Source of the DNA: Streptomyces sp. H27-H1
GTDB taxonomy: Bacteria; Actinomycetota; Actinomycetes; Streptomycetales; Streptomycetaceae
NCBI RefSeq assembly: GCF_026627445.1
Contig: NZ_JAPNLJ010000007.1
Span: forward strand, 119,624-183,623
Direction of reading: 5' to 3'
DNA length: 64,000 nt
Part shown: piece after piece, positions 52,137 to 61,896 of the stretch
Numbering within the stretch: position 1 is the stretch's first letter
How the letters are laid out: each line of letters begins with the position of its first letter
Translations under genes and position numbers: made by a program
Notes under the pieces: model-generated
Databases searched by the model: none
What the model saw: the letters and a program-made list of their open reading frames with translations, nothing else
What the model was told of the DNA's origin: nothing

Positions 52137-53525
52137 GTGGCGAACGACGCCGGCACCGTTTTCGACCTAGTGATCCTCGGCGGCGGCAGTGGCGGTTACG
52201 CCGCGGCGCTGCGCGCATCCCAGCTGGGTCTGGACGTTGCCCTGATCGAGAAGAACAAGCTCGGCGGCACCTGCCTGCACAACGGCTGCATCCCCACGAA
52301 GGCTCTGCTGCACGCGGGCGAGGTCGCCGACTCGGCGCGTGAAGCCGCCCAGTTCGGTGTCAAGACCTCCTTCGAGGGCATCGACATCGCGGGTGTCCAC
52401 AAGTACAAGGACGAGGTCGTCTCGGGCCTGTACAAGGGCCTGCAGGGCCTGGTCGCCTCCCGCAAGGTGACTTACATCGAGGGTGAGGGCCGCCTCTCCT
52501 CGCCGACGTCCGTCGACGTGAACGGCCAGCGTGTCCAGGGCCGCCACGTCCTGCTGGCGACCGGCTCCGTGCCGAAGTCGCTGCCGGGCCTGAACATCGA
52601 CGGCAACCGCATCCTCTCCTCGGACCACGCGCTGGTCCTGGACCGCGTGCCCGAGTCCGCGATCATCCTGGGCGGCGGCGTCATCGGCGTCGAGTTCGCC
52701 TCGGCGTGGAAGTCCTTCGGCTCCGAGGTCACCGTCATCGAGGGCCTCAAGCACCTCGTGCCGGTGGAGGACGAGAACAGCTCGAAGCTGCTGGAGCGCG
52801 CGTTCCGCAAGCGCGGCATCAAGTTCAACCTCGGCACCTTCTTCGACAAGGCCGAGTACACCGAGAACGGCGTACGGGTCACCCTCGCCGACGGCAAGAC
52901 CTTCGACGCCGAGGTGCTGCTGGTCGCCATCGGCCGCGGCCCGGTCTCGCAGGGCCTGGGCTACGAGGAGCAGGGCGTCGCGATGGACCGCGGCTACGTC
53001 CTGGTCGACGAGTACATGCAGACCAACGTGCCGACCATCTCGGCGGTCGGCGACCTCGTCCCGACCCTCCAGCTCGCGCACGTCGGCTTCGCCGAGGGCA
53101 TCCTGGTAGCCGAGCGGCTGGCCGGTCTCAAGACCGTCCCGATCGACTACGACGGCGTTCCGCGCGTCACGTACTGCCACCCCGAGGTCGCGTCCGTGGG
53201 CATCACCGAGGCCAAGGCCAAGGAGATCTACGGCGCGGACAAGGTCATCGCGGCGAAGTTCAACCTCGCGGGCAACGGCAAGAGCAAGATCCTGAAGACC
53301 GCGGGCGAGATCAAGCTCGTCCAGGTCAAGGACGGTGCCGTGGTCGGTATCCACATGGTCGGTGACCGGATGGGCGAGCAGGTCGGCGAAGCCCAGCTGA
53401 TCTACAACTGGGAAGCCCTTCCCTCCGAGGTCGCGCAGCTCATCCACGCGCACCCGACCCAGAACGAAGCGCTCGGCGAGGCTCACCTGGCACTCGCCGG
53501 CAAGCCCCTGCACAACCACGACTGA
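52137..53525 (+). CDS. lpdA: Dihydrolipoamide dehydrogenase (E3)
   Basis: Flavoprotein of 462 residues that reoxidises lipoyl groups of 2-oxoacid dehydrogenase complexes with NAD. An N-terminal FAD site ([17 protein letters not shown]) and the redox disulfide [13 protein letters not shown] (about 40-52) are present, with the NAD-binding [12 protein letters not shown]. Catalytic His-Glu lie in [13 protein letters not shown]. The GTG start has GGAGG 7 nt upstream. The E2 gene follows 56 nt later, so both form an operon; aceE is 3 kb further on. Confidence 0.96.
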   Translation: MANDAGTVFDLVILGGGSGGYAAALRASQLGLDVALIEKNKLGGTCLHNGCIPTKALLHAGEVADSAREAAQFGVKTSFEGIDIAGVHKYKDEVVSGLYKGLQGLVASRKVTYIEGEGRLSSPTSVDVNGQRVQGRHVLLATGSVPKSLPGLNIDGNRILSSDHALVLDRVPESAIILGGGVIGVEFASAWKSFGSEVTVIEGLKHLVPVEDENSSKLLERAFRKRGIKFNLGTFFDKAEYTENGVRVTLADGKTFDAEVLLVAIGRGPVSQGLGYEEQGVAMDRGYVLVDEYMQTNVPTISAVGDLVPTLQLAHVGFAEGILVAERLAGLKTVPIDYDGVPRVTYCHPEVASVGITEAKAKEIYGADKVIAAKFNLAGNGKSKILKTAGEIKLVQVKDGAVVGIHMVGDRMGEQVGEAQLIYNWEALPSEVAQLIHAHPTQNEALGEAHLALAGKPLHNHD

Positions 53526-53581
53526 TCGTCCCGGGCGCGACGACCGACCACATCCGCAATTCGTTAGGAGCAACTGAAACC

Positions 53582-55339
53582 ATGTCGGTTTCCGTAACCC
53601 TTCCGGCGCTCGGTGAGAGCGTTACCGAGGGCACTGTCACCCGCTGGCTGAAGGCCGAGGGCGAGCGCGTCGAGGCCGACGAGCCGCTGCTCGAGGTCTC
53701 GACCGACAAGGTCGACACCGAGATCCCGTCCCCCGTGTCGGGCATCCTGGCCTCCATCAAGGTCGCCGAGGACGAGACCGTCGAGGTCGGCGCCGAGCTG
53801 GCCGTCATCGACGACGGTTCGGGCGCGCCGGCCGCTGCCGCCGCACCGGCTGCCGAGGCCCCCGCGGCCCCGGCCGCCGAGGCTCCGGCCGCTCCGGCCC
53901 CCGTCGCCGAGGCCCCCGCGGCTCCGGCCGCCGAGGCTCCGGCCGCGGCCGCTCCGGCTGCCTCCGGTACAGATGTCGTGCTCCCCGCCCTGGGCGAGTC
54001 CGTCACCGAGGGCACCGTCACCCGCTGGCTGAAGCAGGTCGGCGAGTCGGTCGAGGCCGACGAGCCGCTGCTCGAGGTCTCCACCGACAAGGTCGACACC
54101 GAGATCCCCGCCCCGGTCGCCGGCGTCCTGCTGGAGATCCTGGTCGCCGAGGACGAGAACGCCGAGGTCGGCGCACGTCTGGCCGTCATCGGCGCGGCGG
54201 GCGCGGCCCCCGCGGCCGCTCCGGCTCCGGCCGCCGCTCCGGCGCCCGTGGCCGCCCCGGCTCCGGCCGCCGCTCCGGCGCCCGTGGCCGCCCCGGCTCC
54301 GGTCGCCCCTGCGGCGCCCGTGGCCGCTCCGGCCCCCGTCGCCGCTCCGGCCCCCGTCGCCGCTCCGGCCCCGGTGGCTCCGGCCGCTCCCGTCGCCCCG
54401 GCCTCCGCCGGTGACGAGGGCGCGTACGTGACGCCGCTCGTGCGCAAGCTCGCGACGGAGTCCAACGTCGACCTGTCCGCGGTCTCGGGCACCGGTGTCG
54501 GTGGCCGCATCCGCAAGCAGGACGTCCTGGCCGCCGCCGAGGCCGCCAAGGCCGCTGCCGCCGCTCCGGCGCCGGCCGTCGCTCAGGCCGCCAAGGCTCC
54601 GGCCGCCGCGGTCTCCGAGCTGCGCGGTCAGACGGTCAAGATGACCCGCATGCGCAAGGTCATCGGCGACAACATGATGAAGGCCCTGCACTCGCAGGCG
54701 CAGCTCAGCTCCGTGGTCGAGGTGGACATCACCAAGATCATGAAGCTGCGCGAGAAGGCCAAGGCCGGCTTCCTCGCCCGTGAGGGCGTCAAGCTGTCCC
54801 CGATGCCGTTCTTCGTCAAGGCCGCGGCCCAGGCACTGAAGGCCCACGCGGTCGTCAACGCCCGGATCAACGAGGACGAGGGCACCATCACCTACTTCGA
54901 CTCGGAGAACATCGGCATCGCCGTGGACTCCGAGAAGGGCCTGATGACCCCGGTCATCAAGGGTGCCGGCGGCCTCAACCTGGCGGGTATCTCCAAGGCG
55001 ACCGCCGACCTGGCCAACAAGGTCCGCGGCAACAAGATCACGCCGGACGAGCTGTCGGGCGCGACCTTCACCATCAGCAACACCGGCTCGCGCGGTGCGC
55101 TGTTCGACACCGTCATCGTGCCCCCGAACCAGGTCGCCATCCTGGGCATCGGTGCCACGGTCAAGCGCCCGGTGGTCATCGAGACCGCCGAGGGCACGAA
55201 CATCGGCATCCGCGACATGACGTACCTGACCCTGTCCTACGACCACCGTCTGGTGGACGGCGCGGACGCGGCCCGGTACCTCTCGGCCGTCAAGGCGATC
55301 CTCGAGGCCGGCGAGTTCGAGGTCGAGCTCGGCCTGTAA
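53582..55339 (+). CDS. sucB: 2-oxoacid dehydrogenase E2 (dihydrolipoamide acyltransferase)
   Basis: A 585-residue E2 with two lipoyl domains (about 1-75 and 131-205, lipoyl Lys in STDKVDTE, first at K43), long Ala/Pro linkers with repeated APV units (about 80-130, 205-275), a peripheral-subunit-binding domain ([29 protein letters not shown]) and a C-terminal catalytic domain ending with [14 protein letters not shown] (catalytic His/Asp). It may serve 2-oxoglutarate or pyruvate dehydrogenase or both, as in actinobacteria where E2 is shared. The ribosome-binding site is AGGAG. Confidence 0.92.
   Translation: MSVSVTLPALGESVTEGTVTRWLKAEGERVEADEPLLEVSTDKVDTEIPSPVSGILASIKVAEDETVEVGAELAVIDDGSGAPAAAAAPAAEAPAAPAAEAPAAPAPVAEAPAAPAAEAPAAAAPAASGTDVVLPALGESVTEGTVTRWLKQVGESVEADEPLLEVSTDKVDTEIPAPVAGVLLEILVAEDENAEVGARLAVIGAAGAAPAAAPAPAAAPAPVAAPAPAAAPAPVAAPAPVAPAAPVAAPAPVAAPAPVAAPAPVAPAAPVAPASAGDEGAYVTPLVRKLATESNVDLSAVSGTGVGGRIRKQDVLAAAEAAKAAAAAPAPAVAQAAKAPAAAVSELRGQTVKMTRMRKVIGDNMMKALHSQAQLSSVVEVDITKIMKLREKAKAGFLAREGVKLSPMPFFVKAAAQALKAHAVVNARINEDEGTITYFDSENIGIAVDSEKGLMTPVIKGAGGLNLAGISKATADLANKVRGNKITPDELSGATFTISNTGSRGALFDTVIVPPNQVAILGIGATVKRPVVIETAEGTNIGIRDMTYLTLSYDHRLVDGADAARYLSAVKAILEAGEFEVELGL
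54190..54410. repeat. In-frame Ala/Pro/Val linker repeats of the E2 gene
   Basis: Repeated gctccggcccccgtcgcc-like units encode the flexible linker between lipoyl domain 2 and the E3-binding domain. Copy number is likely to vary between strains. Confidence 0.75.
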
Positions 55340-55375
55340 GGCTCTCCGCGACAGCGGTACGCGACTGTCGCACAC

Positions 55376-55415
55376 GGCGCCCCCACCCGGAACGCAAGTC
55401 CCGGGTGGGGGCGCC
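55376..55415 (+). terminator. E2 operon terminator
   Basis: A 15-bp perfect stem (ggcgcccccacccgg / ccgggtgggggcgcc) with a 10-nt loop lies 37 nt after the stop. Confidence 0.75.
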
Positions 55416-55579
55416 GTCGTCGTACGCTGGGCCATCCCCCGGCCCCTGCCCGCGGACGCCTGTAACCAGCCTCACCCTGCGCCTCTGACCAGGAACGCAT
55501 CGCGACGAGCGGCGCCGCCGTATTGTCTACGCATCAAGGCCCCGCGCGCCCCTGCACATCCCTCAGGAGATGAAGCCCG

Positions 55580-56206
55580 ATGATCACCCCACCCGTCGTG
55601 CACTCGCTGCGCGAGCAGATCCGCGAGCACATCGTGGAGGGGATCGTCAGCGGGCGCTGGAAGCCCGGTGAGCGGATCGTGGAGCGCCGGATCGCGGTGG
55701 AGCTGGAGGTCAGCCAGACACCCGTACGCGAGGCCCTGCGCGAGCTGGAGACGCTGCGGCTGATCGAGTCGGCGCCGAACAAGGGCGTGCGCGTACGGAA
55801 CCTGTCGGCGGCGGACCTGGAGGAGATCTATCCGGTCCGGGCCGGCCTGGAGCAGATCGCGGCCGAGCTGGCGGCGCCCCGGCTGGCGGCCGACTGCACC
55901 GCCCTGGAACCGCACGTGGCGGCCCTGTGGGAGGCCGACCGCAGCGCGGACGGCACGGCCCAGGTGCGGCACACGGTGGGCTTCCACCGGGAGCTGGTGC
56001 GGGCGGCCGGGAACAGCGTGCTGCTGCACACCTGGGAGTCCCTGGGCATCGAGGTCTTCACGGCCCTGTCCATCCGGTGGCTGGGCACCGTCCAGAAGTC
56101 CTACGCCGAAGAGCACGAGGCCCTGGTGGACGCCTTCCGCAATCAGGACCCGGACATCGGCCTGCTGGTGAAGCGACACGTTCTGGGGTGTGCGCCGCGG
56201 GCTTGA
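55580..56206 (+). CDS. GntR-family regulator with FCD domain
   Basis: A 208-residue regulator. The winged helix (about 1-70) has ERIVERRIAVELEVSQTPVREALRELETLRLIE. The FCD effector domain (about 80-205) has ALWEADRSADGTAQVRHTVGFHRELVRAAGNSVLLHTW, with His residues likely to bind a metal and an organic-acid ligand. AGGAG lies 10 nt before the ATG. It is immediately upstream of aceE, the arrangement of PdhR and its pyruvate dehydrogenase targets in proteobacteria, so control of aceE by a 2-oxoacid or related acid is a reasonable inference. Confidence 0.88.
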   Translation: MITPPVVHSLREQIREHIVEGIVSGRWKPGERIVERRIAVELEVSQTPVREALRELETLRLIESAPNKGVRVRNLSAADLEEIYPVRAGLEQIAAELAAPRLAADCTALEPHVAALWEADRSADGTAQVRHTVGFHRELVRAAGNSVLLHTWESLGIEVFTALSIRWLGTVQKSYAEEHEALVDAFRNQDPDIGLLVKRHVLGCAPRA

Positions 56207-56255
56207 TCCCGCCCGCGCAGCCCCACAGGACAGCCCGCCTTGCCCTGATTTGCCC

Positions 56256-56290
56256 GGCACCGGGTGCCTTTTTTCATGGCACCCGGTGCC
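56256..56290 (+). terminator. Terminator of the GntR gene
   Basis: ggcaccgggtgcc and ggcacccggtgcc flank a T-rich loop (ttttttcat). Each arm is itself nearly palindromic. Confidence 0.65.
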
Positions 56291-56327
56291 GACTTTTGTC
56301 TTATGGGCGTTTCTTCGTCACTTTCAT

Positions 56328-56357
56328 TTGATCGATCATCGATCAGCGTCTTACAGT
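56328..56357 (+). promoter_or_regulatory. Candidate aceE promoter
   Basis: TTGATC (56328-56333) and TACAGT (56352-56357) are 18 nt apart, about 95 nt before the aceE ATG. Confidence 0.45.
56329..56345. promoter_or_regulatory. Candidate GntR operator at the aceE promoter
   Basis: A perfect 17-bp palindrome, TGATCGAT-C-ATCGATCA, covers the -35 box and spacer of the candidate aceE promoter, a position suited to repression. The adjacent GntR/FCD regulator is the obvious candidate binder. Confidence 0.5.
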
Positions 56358-56450
56358 CATCCGCGGACCCCACCCGGGTCCAACGACCCTGTCCTGCCCG
56401 TCAGGGATTTCTTCACCACCTCTCCTTTGTCCGGAAGGCGGCGCACACCG

Positions 56451-59135
56451 ATGTCCGACCCCGTAGGAAAGCTTCCGAGCGAGCTCGACCAGCTCCCGGA
56501 CCGCGACACCGAGGAGACCGCCGAATGGGCGGCCTCCCTCGACGCCGTCGCCAAGGCCGCCGGTACGCGCCGCGCCGAATACCTGCTCCGTCGCACCCTT
56601 CAGCACGCCGAGGCCGCCGGCCTCGCGCTGCCGAAGCTCCTTGAGACGGATTACGTCAACACCATCCCCACCGCCGCGGAGCCTGAGTTCCCCGGCGACG
56701 AGGCGATGGAAGCCAGGATCACCGCGTGGAACCGCTGGAACGCGGCCGCCATGGTGACCCGCGGCTCCAAGTACGGCGTCGGCGGCCACATCGCCACCTT
56801 CGCCTCCGCCGCGTGGCTGTACGAGACCGGCTTCCAGCACTTCTTCCGCGGGAAGGAGGCCGACGGATCGGGCGACCAGCTCTACATCCAGGGCCACGCC
56901 TCCCCCGGCATCTACGCCCGCGCGTTCCTCGACGGACGCGTCTCCGAGCAGCAGCTCGACCACTTCCGCCAGGAAGCCGGCGGCCAGGGCCTGCCGTCCT
57001 ACCCGCACCCGCGGCGCCTGCCGTGGCTGTGGGAGTTCCCGACGGTGTCCATGGGCCTCGGCCCGCTCTCCGCGATCTACCAGGCGCGCTTCAACCGCTA
57101 CCTGCAGAACCGGAGCATCAAGGACACCGCCAACTCGCACGTCTGGGCCTTCCTGGGCGACGGCGAGATGGACGAGCCCGAGTCGACCGCCGCCCTGGCC
57201 CTGGCCTCCCGCGAGCAGCTCGACAACCTGACCTTCGTCATCAACTGCAACCTGCAGCGCCTCGACGGTCCGGTCCGCGCCAACTTCCGCGTGGTGCAGG
57301 AGCTGGAAGCCCAGTTCCGCGGCGCCGGCTGGAACGTCATCAAGTCGCTGTGGGGCTCCGCCTGGGACGAGCTGTTCCAGCTCGACACCACGGGCGCCCT
57401 GGTTCGCCGGCTGCGCGAGGTACCCGACGCGCAGTTCCAGACGTACGCGACCCGCGACGTGGCCTACATCCGCCAGCACTTCTTCGGCGCCAACGCCGAG
57501 CTCGTGCAGCTGGCCGGTGTGCTCTCCGACGCGAAGATCGCCGAGTGCTTCCACACCTCCCGCGGCGGCCACGAGCCCCGCAAGGTGTACGCCGCGTACA
57601 AGGCCGCCCTGGAGCACAAGGGTGCGCCGACGGTCATCCTCGCGCAGACCGTCAAGGGCTACACGCTGGGTGCCGGGTTCGAGTCGAAGAACGCGAACCA
57701 CCAGATGAAGAAGCTGACGATCGACGAGTTCAAGGACATGCGTGACCTCCTTGGCCTCCCGATCCCGGACAGCGCCTTCGCCGACGGCCAGGTCCCGTAC
57801 GGCCACCCGGGCGCGAACAGCCCCGAGATCCAGTACCTGAACGAGCGCCGCGCGGCGCTCGGCGGCCCGGCCCCGGCCCGCAAGGTCAAGCACGTGGCCC
57901 TGCCGGCTCCGGCCGACCGGTCCTTCGCCCCGCTGCTCAAGGGCTCCGGCAAGCAGGAGATGGCCACCACCATGGCCTTCGTCCGGCTCGTCAAGGACCT
58001 GATGCGGGACAAGGAGACCGGCAAGCGCTGGGTTCCGATCGTCCCCGACGAGGCCCGTACCTTCGGTATGGAGTCCCTCTTCCCGTCGGCCGGCATCTAC
58101 TCGCCGCTGGGTCAGACCTACGACCCGGTCGACCGCGACCAGCTCATGTACTACAAGGAAGCCAAGGACGGCCAGATCCTCAACGAGGGGATCACCGAGG
58201 CCGGCGCCATGGCCGACTTCATCGCCGCCTGTACGTCGTACGCGACGCACGGCGAGCCGATGATCCCGTTCTACATCTTCTACTCGATGTTCGGCTGGCA
58301 GCGCACGGCCGACCAGATGTGGCAGCTCGCCGACCAGCTCGGCAAGGGCTTCATCGTCGGCGCCACCGCCGGCCGCACCACCCTGACCGGTGAGGGCCTG
58401 CAGCACGCGGACGGCCACTCGCACCTGATCGCGTCCACGAACCCGGCGTCGCTCAACTACGACCCGGCCTTCGCGTTCGAGATCGCGGTGATCGTCAAGG
58501 ACGGTCTGCGCCGGATGTACGGCGAGAAGCCGGAAGACGTCTTCTACTACCTGACGGTCTACAACGAGCCGAAGGTGCAGCCCGCGATGCCCGAGGGCGT
58601 CGAGGCAGGCATCCTCAAGGGTCTGTACCGCTTCAACACGGCGGCCGACCTGGGCGAGGCCGCTCCGCCCGCCGACGCCCCGAAGATCCAGCTGATGGCC
58701 TCCGGTACGGCGATCCACTGGGTGCTCGACGCGCAGAAGCTGCTCGCCGCCGAATGGAACGTGGCCGCCGACGTCTGGTCCGCCACCTCCTGGGGCGAGC
58801 TGCGCCGCGACGCGCTGGAGTGCGACGAGGCGCTGCTGCGCGGCGAGATGCGCACCCCGTTCGTCACCCGCGCGCTGGAGGGCGTCACCAGCCCGGTGCT
58901 CGCCGTCTCCGACTGGATGCGTCAGGTCCCGGACCAGATCAGCCAGTGGGTCGAGCAGGACTACACCTCGCTGGGTACGGACGGCTTCGGCCTCTCCGAC
59001 ACCCGCGAGGGCGCCCGCCGCCACTTCGGTGTCGACGCCCAGTCCATCGTGGTGGCCACGCTGGCCCAGCTCGCCCGCCACGGCGAGGTCCCGGCGTCCT
59101 CCATCAAGGAGGCCCGGGAGCGCTACGGCCTGTAG
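56451..59135 (+). CDS. aceE: Pyruvate dehydrogenase E1 component (homodimeric, AceE type)
   Basis: An 894-residue thiamine-diphosphate enzyme that decarboxylates pyruvate and passes the acetyl group to lipoyl-E2. The TPP motif is FLGDGEMDEPE...NCNLQRLDGPV (about 228-270). Other AceE features are GHIATFASAAWLYETGFQHFFRG near the N-terminus and the conserved EGITEAGAMADF region. The start MSDPVGKLPSELDQLPD is the usual Streptomyces one; an open frame extends upstream over the promoter but is not coding. The E2 and E3 genes are 1-4 kb upstream on the same strand. Confidence 0.96.
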   Translation: MSDPVGKLPSELDQLPDRDTEETAEWAASLDAVAKAAGTRRAEYLLRRTLQHAEAAGLALPKLLETDYVNTIPTAAEPEFPGDEAMEARITAWNRWNAAAMVTRGSKYGVGGHIATFASAAWLYETGFQHFFRGKEADGSGDQLYIQGHASPGIYARAFLDGRVSEQQLDHFRQEAGGQGLPSYPHPRRLPWLWEFPTVSMGLGPLSAIYQARFNRYLQNRSIKDTANSHVWAFLGDGEMDEPESTAALALASREQLDNLTFVINCNLQRLDGPVRANFRVVQELEAQFRGAGWNVIKSLWGSAWDELFQLDTTGALVRRLREVPDAQFQTYATRDVAYIRQHFFGANAELVQLAGVLSDAKIAECFHTSRGGHEPRKVYAAYKAALEHKGAPTVILAQTVKGYTLGAGFESKNANHQMKKLTIDEFKDMRDLLGLPIPDSAFADGQVPYGHPGANSPEIQYLNERRAALGGPAPARKVKHVALPAPADRSFAPLLKGSGKQEMATTMAFVRLVKDLMRDKETGKRWVPIVPDEARTFGMESLFPSAGIYSPLGQTYDPVDRDQLMYYKEAKDGQILNEGITEAGAMADFIAACTSYATHGEPMIPFYIFYSMFGWQRTADQMWQLADQLGKGFIVGATAGRTTLTGEGLQHADGHSHLIASTNPASLNYDPAFAFEIAVIVKDGLRRMYGEKPEDVFYYLTVYNEPKVQPAMPEGVEAGILKGLYRFNTAADLGEAAPPADAPKIQLMASGTAIHWVLDAQKLLAAEWNVAADVWSATSWGELRRDALECDEALLRGEMRTPFVTRALEGVTSPVLAVSDWMRQVPDQISQWVEQDYTSLGTDGFGLSDTREGARRHFGVDAQSIVVATLAQLARHGEVPASSIKEARERYGL

Positions 59136-59159
59136 GCCCCGGCACCCTGAACGACCGTG

Positions 59160-59191
59160 AGGCGGTCCGCTCCTTCGGGAGCGGGCCGCCT
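59160..59191 (+). terminator. aceE terminator
   Basis: A 14-bp stem with one mismatch (aggcggtccgctcc / ggagcgggccgcct) closed by a stable ttcg loop and followed by ttt, 25 nt after the stop. Confidence 0.7.
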
Positions 59192-59283
59192 TTCGCGCAT
59201 GCGGCCGTGCGGGGGGCTTGGACCGGCCTTTCGCGCCGTGCGCGGTGGCGGCGCGAGGGCTGACCCGTGATGCTGTAGCAGTG

Positions 59284-59802
59284 ATGGACGAGACGGAATT
59301 CTGGGAGATGGTCGACCGTACGCGCGAGGCCGCCGACGGCGACCCCGAGGAACACGCCGAGCTGCTCGTGGAGCGGCTGGCACAGCTCGACCCGGACTCC
59401 GTCCTGGACTTCGCCCGACACTTCGAGTCGCGGTACAACCGGGCGTACACCTGGGACCTGTGGGGCGCCGCGTGGGTGCTGCTCGACGGGGCGAGCGACG
59501 ACGCGTTCGACTACTTCCGGTGCTGGCTGATCGGCCAGGGCCGGGAGGTCTTCGAGGGCGGGGTCCACGATCCGGACCAGCTGGCGGAGCTCCTCGACGA
59601 GTTCGACGAGGAGCTCGACGGGGACGGCGAGGAGCTGGGGTACGCGGCGGACGAGGCGTACGAGCAGCTGACCGGGTCGGTCGCGCCGGAACTGGGGGTC
59701 CCGCTGCAGGCGGCCGAGCCGGAGGGCGCCGCGCTGGACTTCGAGAACGAAGCCGTGCTCGCGGAGCGCTTCCCCCGGCTGTGGGACCGCTTCAGGGGCT
59801 GA
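59284..59802 (+). CDS. DUF4240 domain protein
   Basis: A 172-residue very acidic protein. The start MDETEFWEMVDRTREAADGDPEEHAELLVERL and the segment RAYTWDLWGAAWVLLDGASDDAFDYFRCWLIGQGREVFE match DUF4240, a family of unknown role common in Streptomyces. Trp and Asp residues in these segments are its most conserved features. No ribosome-binding site is clear; a GTG three nt upstream of the ATG is an alternative start. Confidence 0.82.
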   Translation: MDETEFWEMVDRTREAADGDPEEHAELLVERLAQLDPDSVLDFARHFESRYNRAYTWDLWGAAWVLLDGASDDAFDYFRCWLIGQGREVFEGGVHDPDQLAELLDEFDEELDGDGEELGYAADEAYEQLTGSVAPELGVPLQAAEPEGAALDFENEAVLAERFPRLWDRFRG

Positions 59803-59896
59803 TGCCCCCGTCATTCCCGCTGATGGCTGCTGATGGGCGCTGACAGCCACTGGCGGCCACTGATGCCTGGCGATGCCCGGCATCGCCCGGTGCCGC

Positions 59897-60667
59897 CTAG
59901 TAGTGCGTACCGCCGTCGATGCGGATCTCCGTACCGGTGATGAAGGCGCCGTCCTCGGAGCCCAGCATGGCGACGACGCCGGCGACCGTGGCCGGGCCGG
60001 CGAAGCCCTGGCCGAGGGCCGGGGCGAGCTTGGTGAACAGGCTCCAGTCGGTGTCCTCGGGCAGGCCGGGGCCGGTGCCGGTGGTCATGCCGCTCTCGAT
60101 GGAGCCGGGGGCCACGGCGACGAAGCGCAGGCCCTGCTTGCTGTACTCGGCGGCCAGTGCGTGGGTCATGGACTGGATGCCGCCCTTGCTGGCCGCGTAG
60201 GCGGACATGTAGGGGTGCGCGAAGCTCGCCGAGGTGGAGCTGAAGTTGACGACGACCGGCTGCTCGCCCGCCAGCAGCGCCGGGAGCGACTCGCGGATGA
60301 CCAGGAAGGTGCCGGTCAGGTTCACCGCGATGACCTGGTTCCAGAGGTCCAGAGTGGTCTGGTGGGTGTGCGCGGAGCGCAGGATGCCCGCGGCGTTGAC
60401 CAGGACGTCGATCCCGGTGAGGACGTCGACGGCGGCGGCCACGCCCGCCTTGACCGCGGCCTCGTCGGATATGTCGAGGACGGCGGTGGTGACTCGGTCG
60501 GCGTGGCCGTCGGCGGCCGCCTGATCGGCGGTGGCCTTGAGGCCGGCCTCGTTGACGTCCACGGCGTGGACCCGGCCGCCCTCGGAGAGGATGCGGTGGA
60601 CGGTGGCCTGGCCGATGCCGGAGCCGCCGCCCGTGATGAGGACGCGACGTCCTTCGTAACGGTTCAT
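59897..60667 (-). CDS. SDR-family oxidoreductase
   Basis: A 256-residue classical short-chain dehydrogenase. The NAD(P)-binding ITGGGSGIGQATV (about 11-23), VNAAG, and the catalytic Ser-Tyr-Lys in VNFSSTSASF and YMSAYAASKGG are present. The acidic residue after strand 2 (AVDVNE) favours NAD over NADP. The substrate is unknown. TACGCT lies 7 nt before the ATG, so it may be leaderless. It is divergent from the TetR regulator, which probably controls it. Confidence 0.9.
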   Translation of the reverse strand: MNRYEGRRVLITGGGSGIGQATVHRILSEGGRVHAVDVNEAGLKATADQAAADGHADRVTTAVLDISDEAAVKAGVAAAVDVLTGIDVLVNAAGILRSAHTHQTTLDLWNQVIAVNLTGTFLVIRESLPALLAGEQPVVVNFSSTSASFAHPYMSAYAASKGGIQSMTHALAAEYSKQGLRFVAVAPGSIESGMTTGTGPGLPEDTDWSLFTKLAPALGQGFAGPATVAGVVAMLGSEDGAFITGTEIRIDGGTHY

Positions 60668-60689
60668 GGGGACGAGCGTACTCCCGTCA

Positions 60690-60712
60690 TGACACGGTTT
60701 GCCAGCCTGTCA
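60690..60712. promoter_or_regulatory. Candidate TetR operator between the SDR and tetR genes
   Basis: An inverted repeat TGACA-N13-TGTCA lies in the 88-nt divergent intergenic region. It also holds a TTGACA -35-like box on the minus strand. Confidence 0.4.
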
Positions 60713-60755
60713 AAACGTGCAATACCGCTCTTCGGCACGAGGTATCCTTCCCACC

Positions 60756-61409
60756 GTGAGATCCCCTCGTCCGTACTCTCCCCAGGCCGGCCCCGGAGCC
60801 CAGTCGCTGAACGAGCGCCGCAAGGCGGCCACCCAGCTCGACATCGCCCGCGCAGCCTGCGAACTCTTCGCCGAGCACGGCCCCGACGGCACCACCGCCG
60901 AGGACATCGCGCATCGAGCGGGCGTGGCGCTGCGCACGTTCTACCGCTACTTCCGCAACAAGCAGGAGGCCGTCGCCCCCCTCCTCGCGGGCGGCGGCGA
61001 CGCCTGGCGCGCGCTGCTCGCCGAAGAGGACCCCGGCACCCCGCTCGCCGAGGCCTTGGAGCGGGCGGTCACCCGCTCCCTCACGGACCCCCAGGCACTC
61101 GAGGAGGGCCTGGAGGTCACCCGCGGCCTGCTGCGCGCCGCCGCGACCGACGAGGCTCTGCGGGCCGTCTGGTACCGGGTCAACCAGGACTCCGAGGAGC
61201 GCCTGGTCCCGGTGATCGCCCGGCTCGCCGGCCCGGAGGCCGACACCCTCGGCGTCCGCCTCCTCTCGGCGGCCGCCACGGACGCGATCCGCATCGCCCT
61301 GGAACTCTGGTCGGCCACGGACACCCCGCCCGCGGGCCCCGGCTCCCCGTCCGAACTCGCGGTCCGCTGCCTACGCGACCTCACGGGCGCCATGCCCCTG
61401 ATGCGCTGA
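60756..61409 (+). CDS. TetR-family transcriptional regulator
   Basis: A 217-residue regulator. The helix-turn-helix (about 22-72) has AACELFAEHGPDGTTAEDIAHRAGVALRTFYRYFRNKQEAV. The C-terminal ligand domain is Ala/Leu-rich and unassigned. The GTG at 60756 is preferred, as TATCCT lies 7 nt upstream and no Shine-Dalgarno is seen. It is divergent from the SDR gene; autoregulation through the inverted repeat at 60690-60712 is plausible. Confidence 0.9.
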   Translation: MRSPRPYSPQAGPGAQSLNERRKAATQLDIARAACELFAEHGPDGTTAEDIAHRAGVALRTFYRYFRNKQEAVAPLLAGGGDAWRALLAEEDPGTPLAEALERAVTRSLTDPQALEEGLEVTRGLLRAAATDEALRAVWYRVNQDSEERLVPVIARLAGPEADTLGVRLLSAAATDAIRIALELWSATDTPPAGPGSPSELAVRCLRDLTGAMPLMR

Positions 61410-61466
61410 GCGGTCCGGCCCGCCCCGGCGGCCCGCCCCGCGGGCCGGTCTCGCCCACCGTTCCCG

Positions 61467-61784
61467 TCACAGGAACCGCTGCGACTTCTCCCGCAGATGC
61501 CCGGCGAGGAAGGCGGGGGCGTCGGGCCGCATCCGGGCAAGGGCGACCATCGCGGTGACGATGACATCGGCGACCTCCGCCTCCACGTCGCTCCAGGTGT
61601 GCGAGTTCCCCTTACGGGGATTGGTGCCCCGGGCCCCGATCACGGCCTGCGCCGCCTCCCCGAACTCCTCCCCGATCTTCAGGACCTGCAGCGTCAGGCT
61701 CTCCTCCCGCCCCACCCCGCACTCCCGGTCGTGCTCGTCGAACCGGGCCACGAGGGCCCCGATGGTCTTCCACACGTCGTCCAT
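61467..61784 (-). CDS. MazG-like nucleotide pyrophosphohydrolase family protein
   Basis: A 105-residue all-alpha protein with the MazG-type metal-binding pattern KIGEEFGEAAQAVIG and EVEAEVADVIVTAM. Members hydrolyse non-canonical or excess NTPs; the substrate here is unknown. It lies downstream of glnA on the same strand but after a strong terminator. Confidence 0.8.
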   Translation of the reverse strand: MDDVWKTIGALVARFDEHDRECGVGREESLTLQVLKIGEEFGEAAQAVIGARGTNPRKGNSHTWSDVEAEVADVIVTAMVALARMRPDAPAFLAGHLREKSQRFL

Positions 61785-61828
61785 CCACGCAGCAAACCAC
61801 CGGCAGGCCGCCCGCCGGGCGGAAACGA

Positions 61829-61868
61829 CGGAGCCCCGCCCCCTTCCGTGGAAGGGGGCGGGGCTCCG
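61829..61868 (-). terminator. glnA terminator
   Basis: A 17-bp perfect stem (cggagccccgccccctt and complement) with a 6-nt loop, 28 nt after the glnA stop. Confidence 0.8.
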
Positions 61869-61896
61869 GGTGATCAGTGCGTCAGCACGGCACGGC

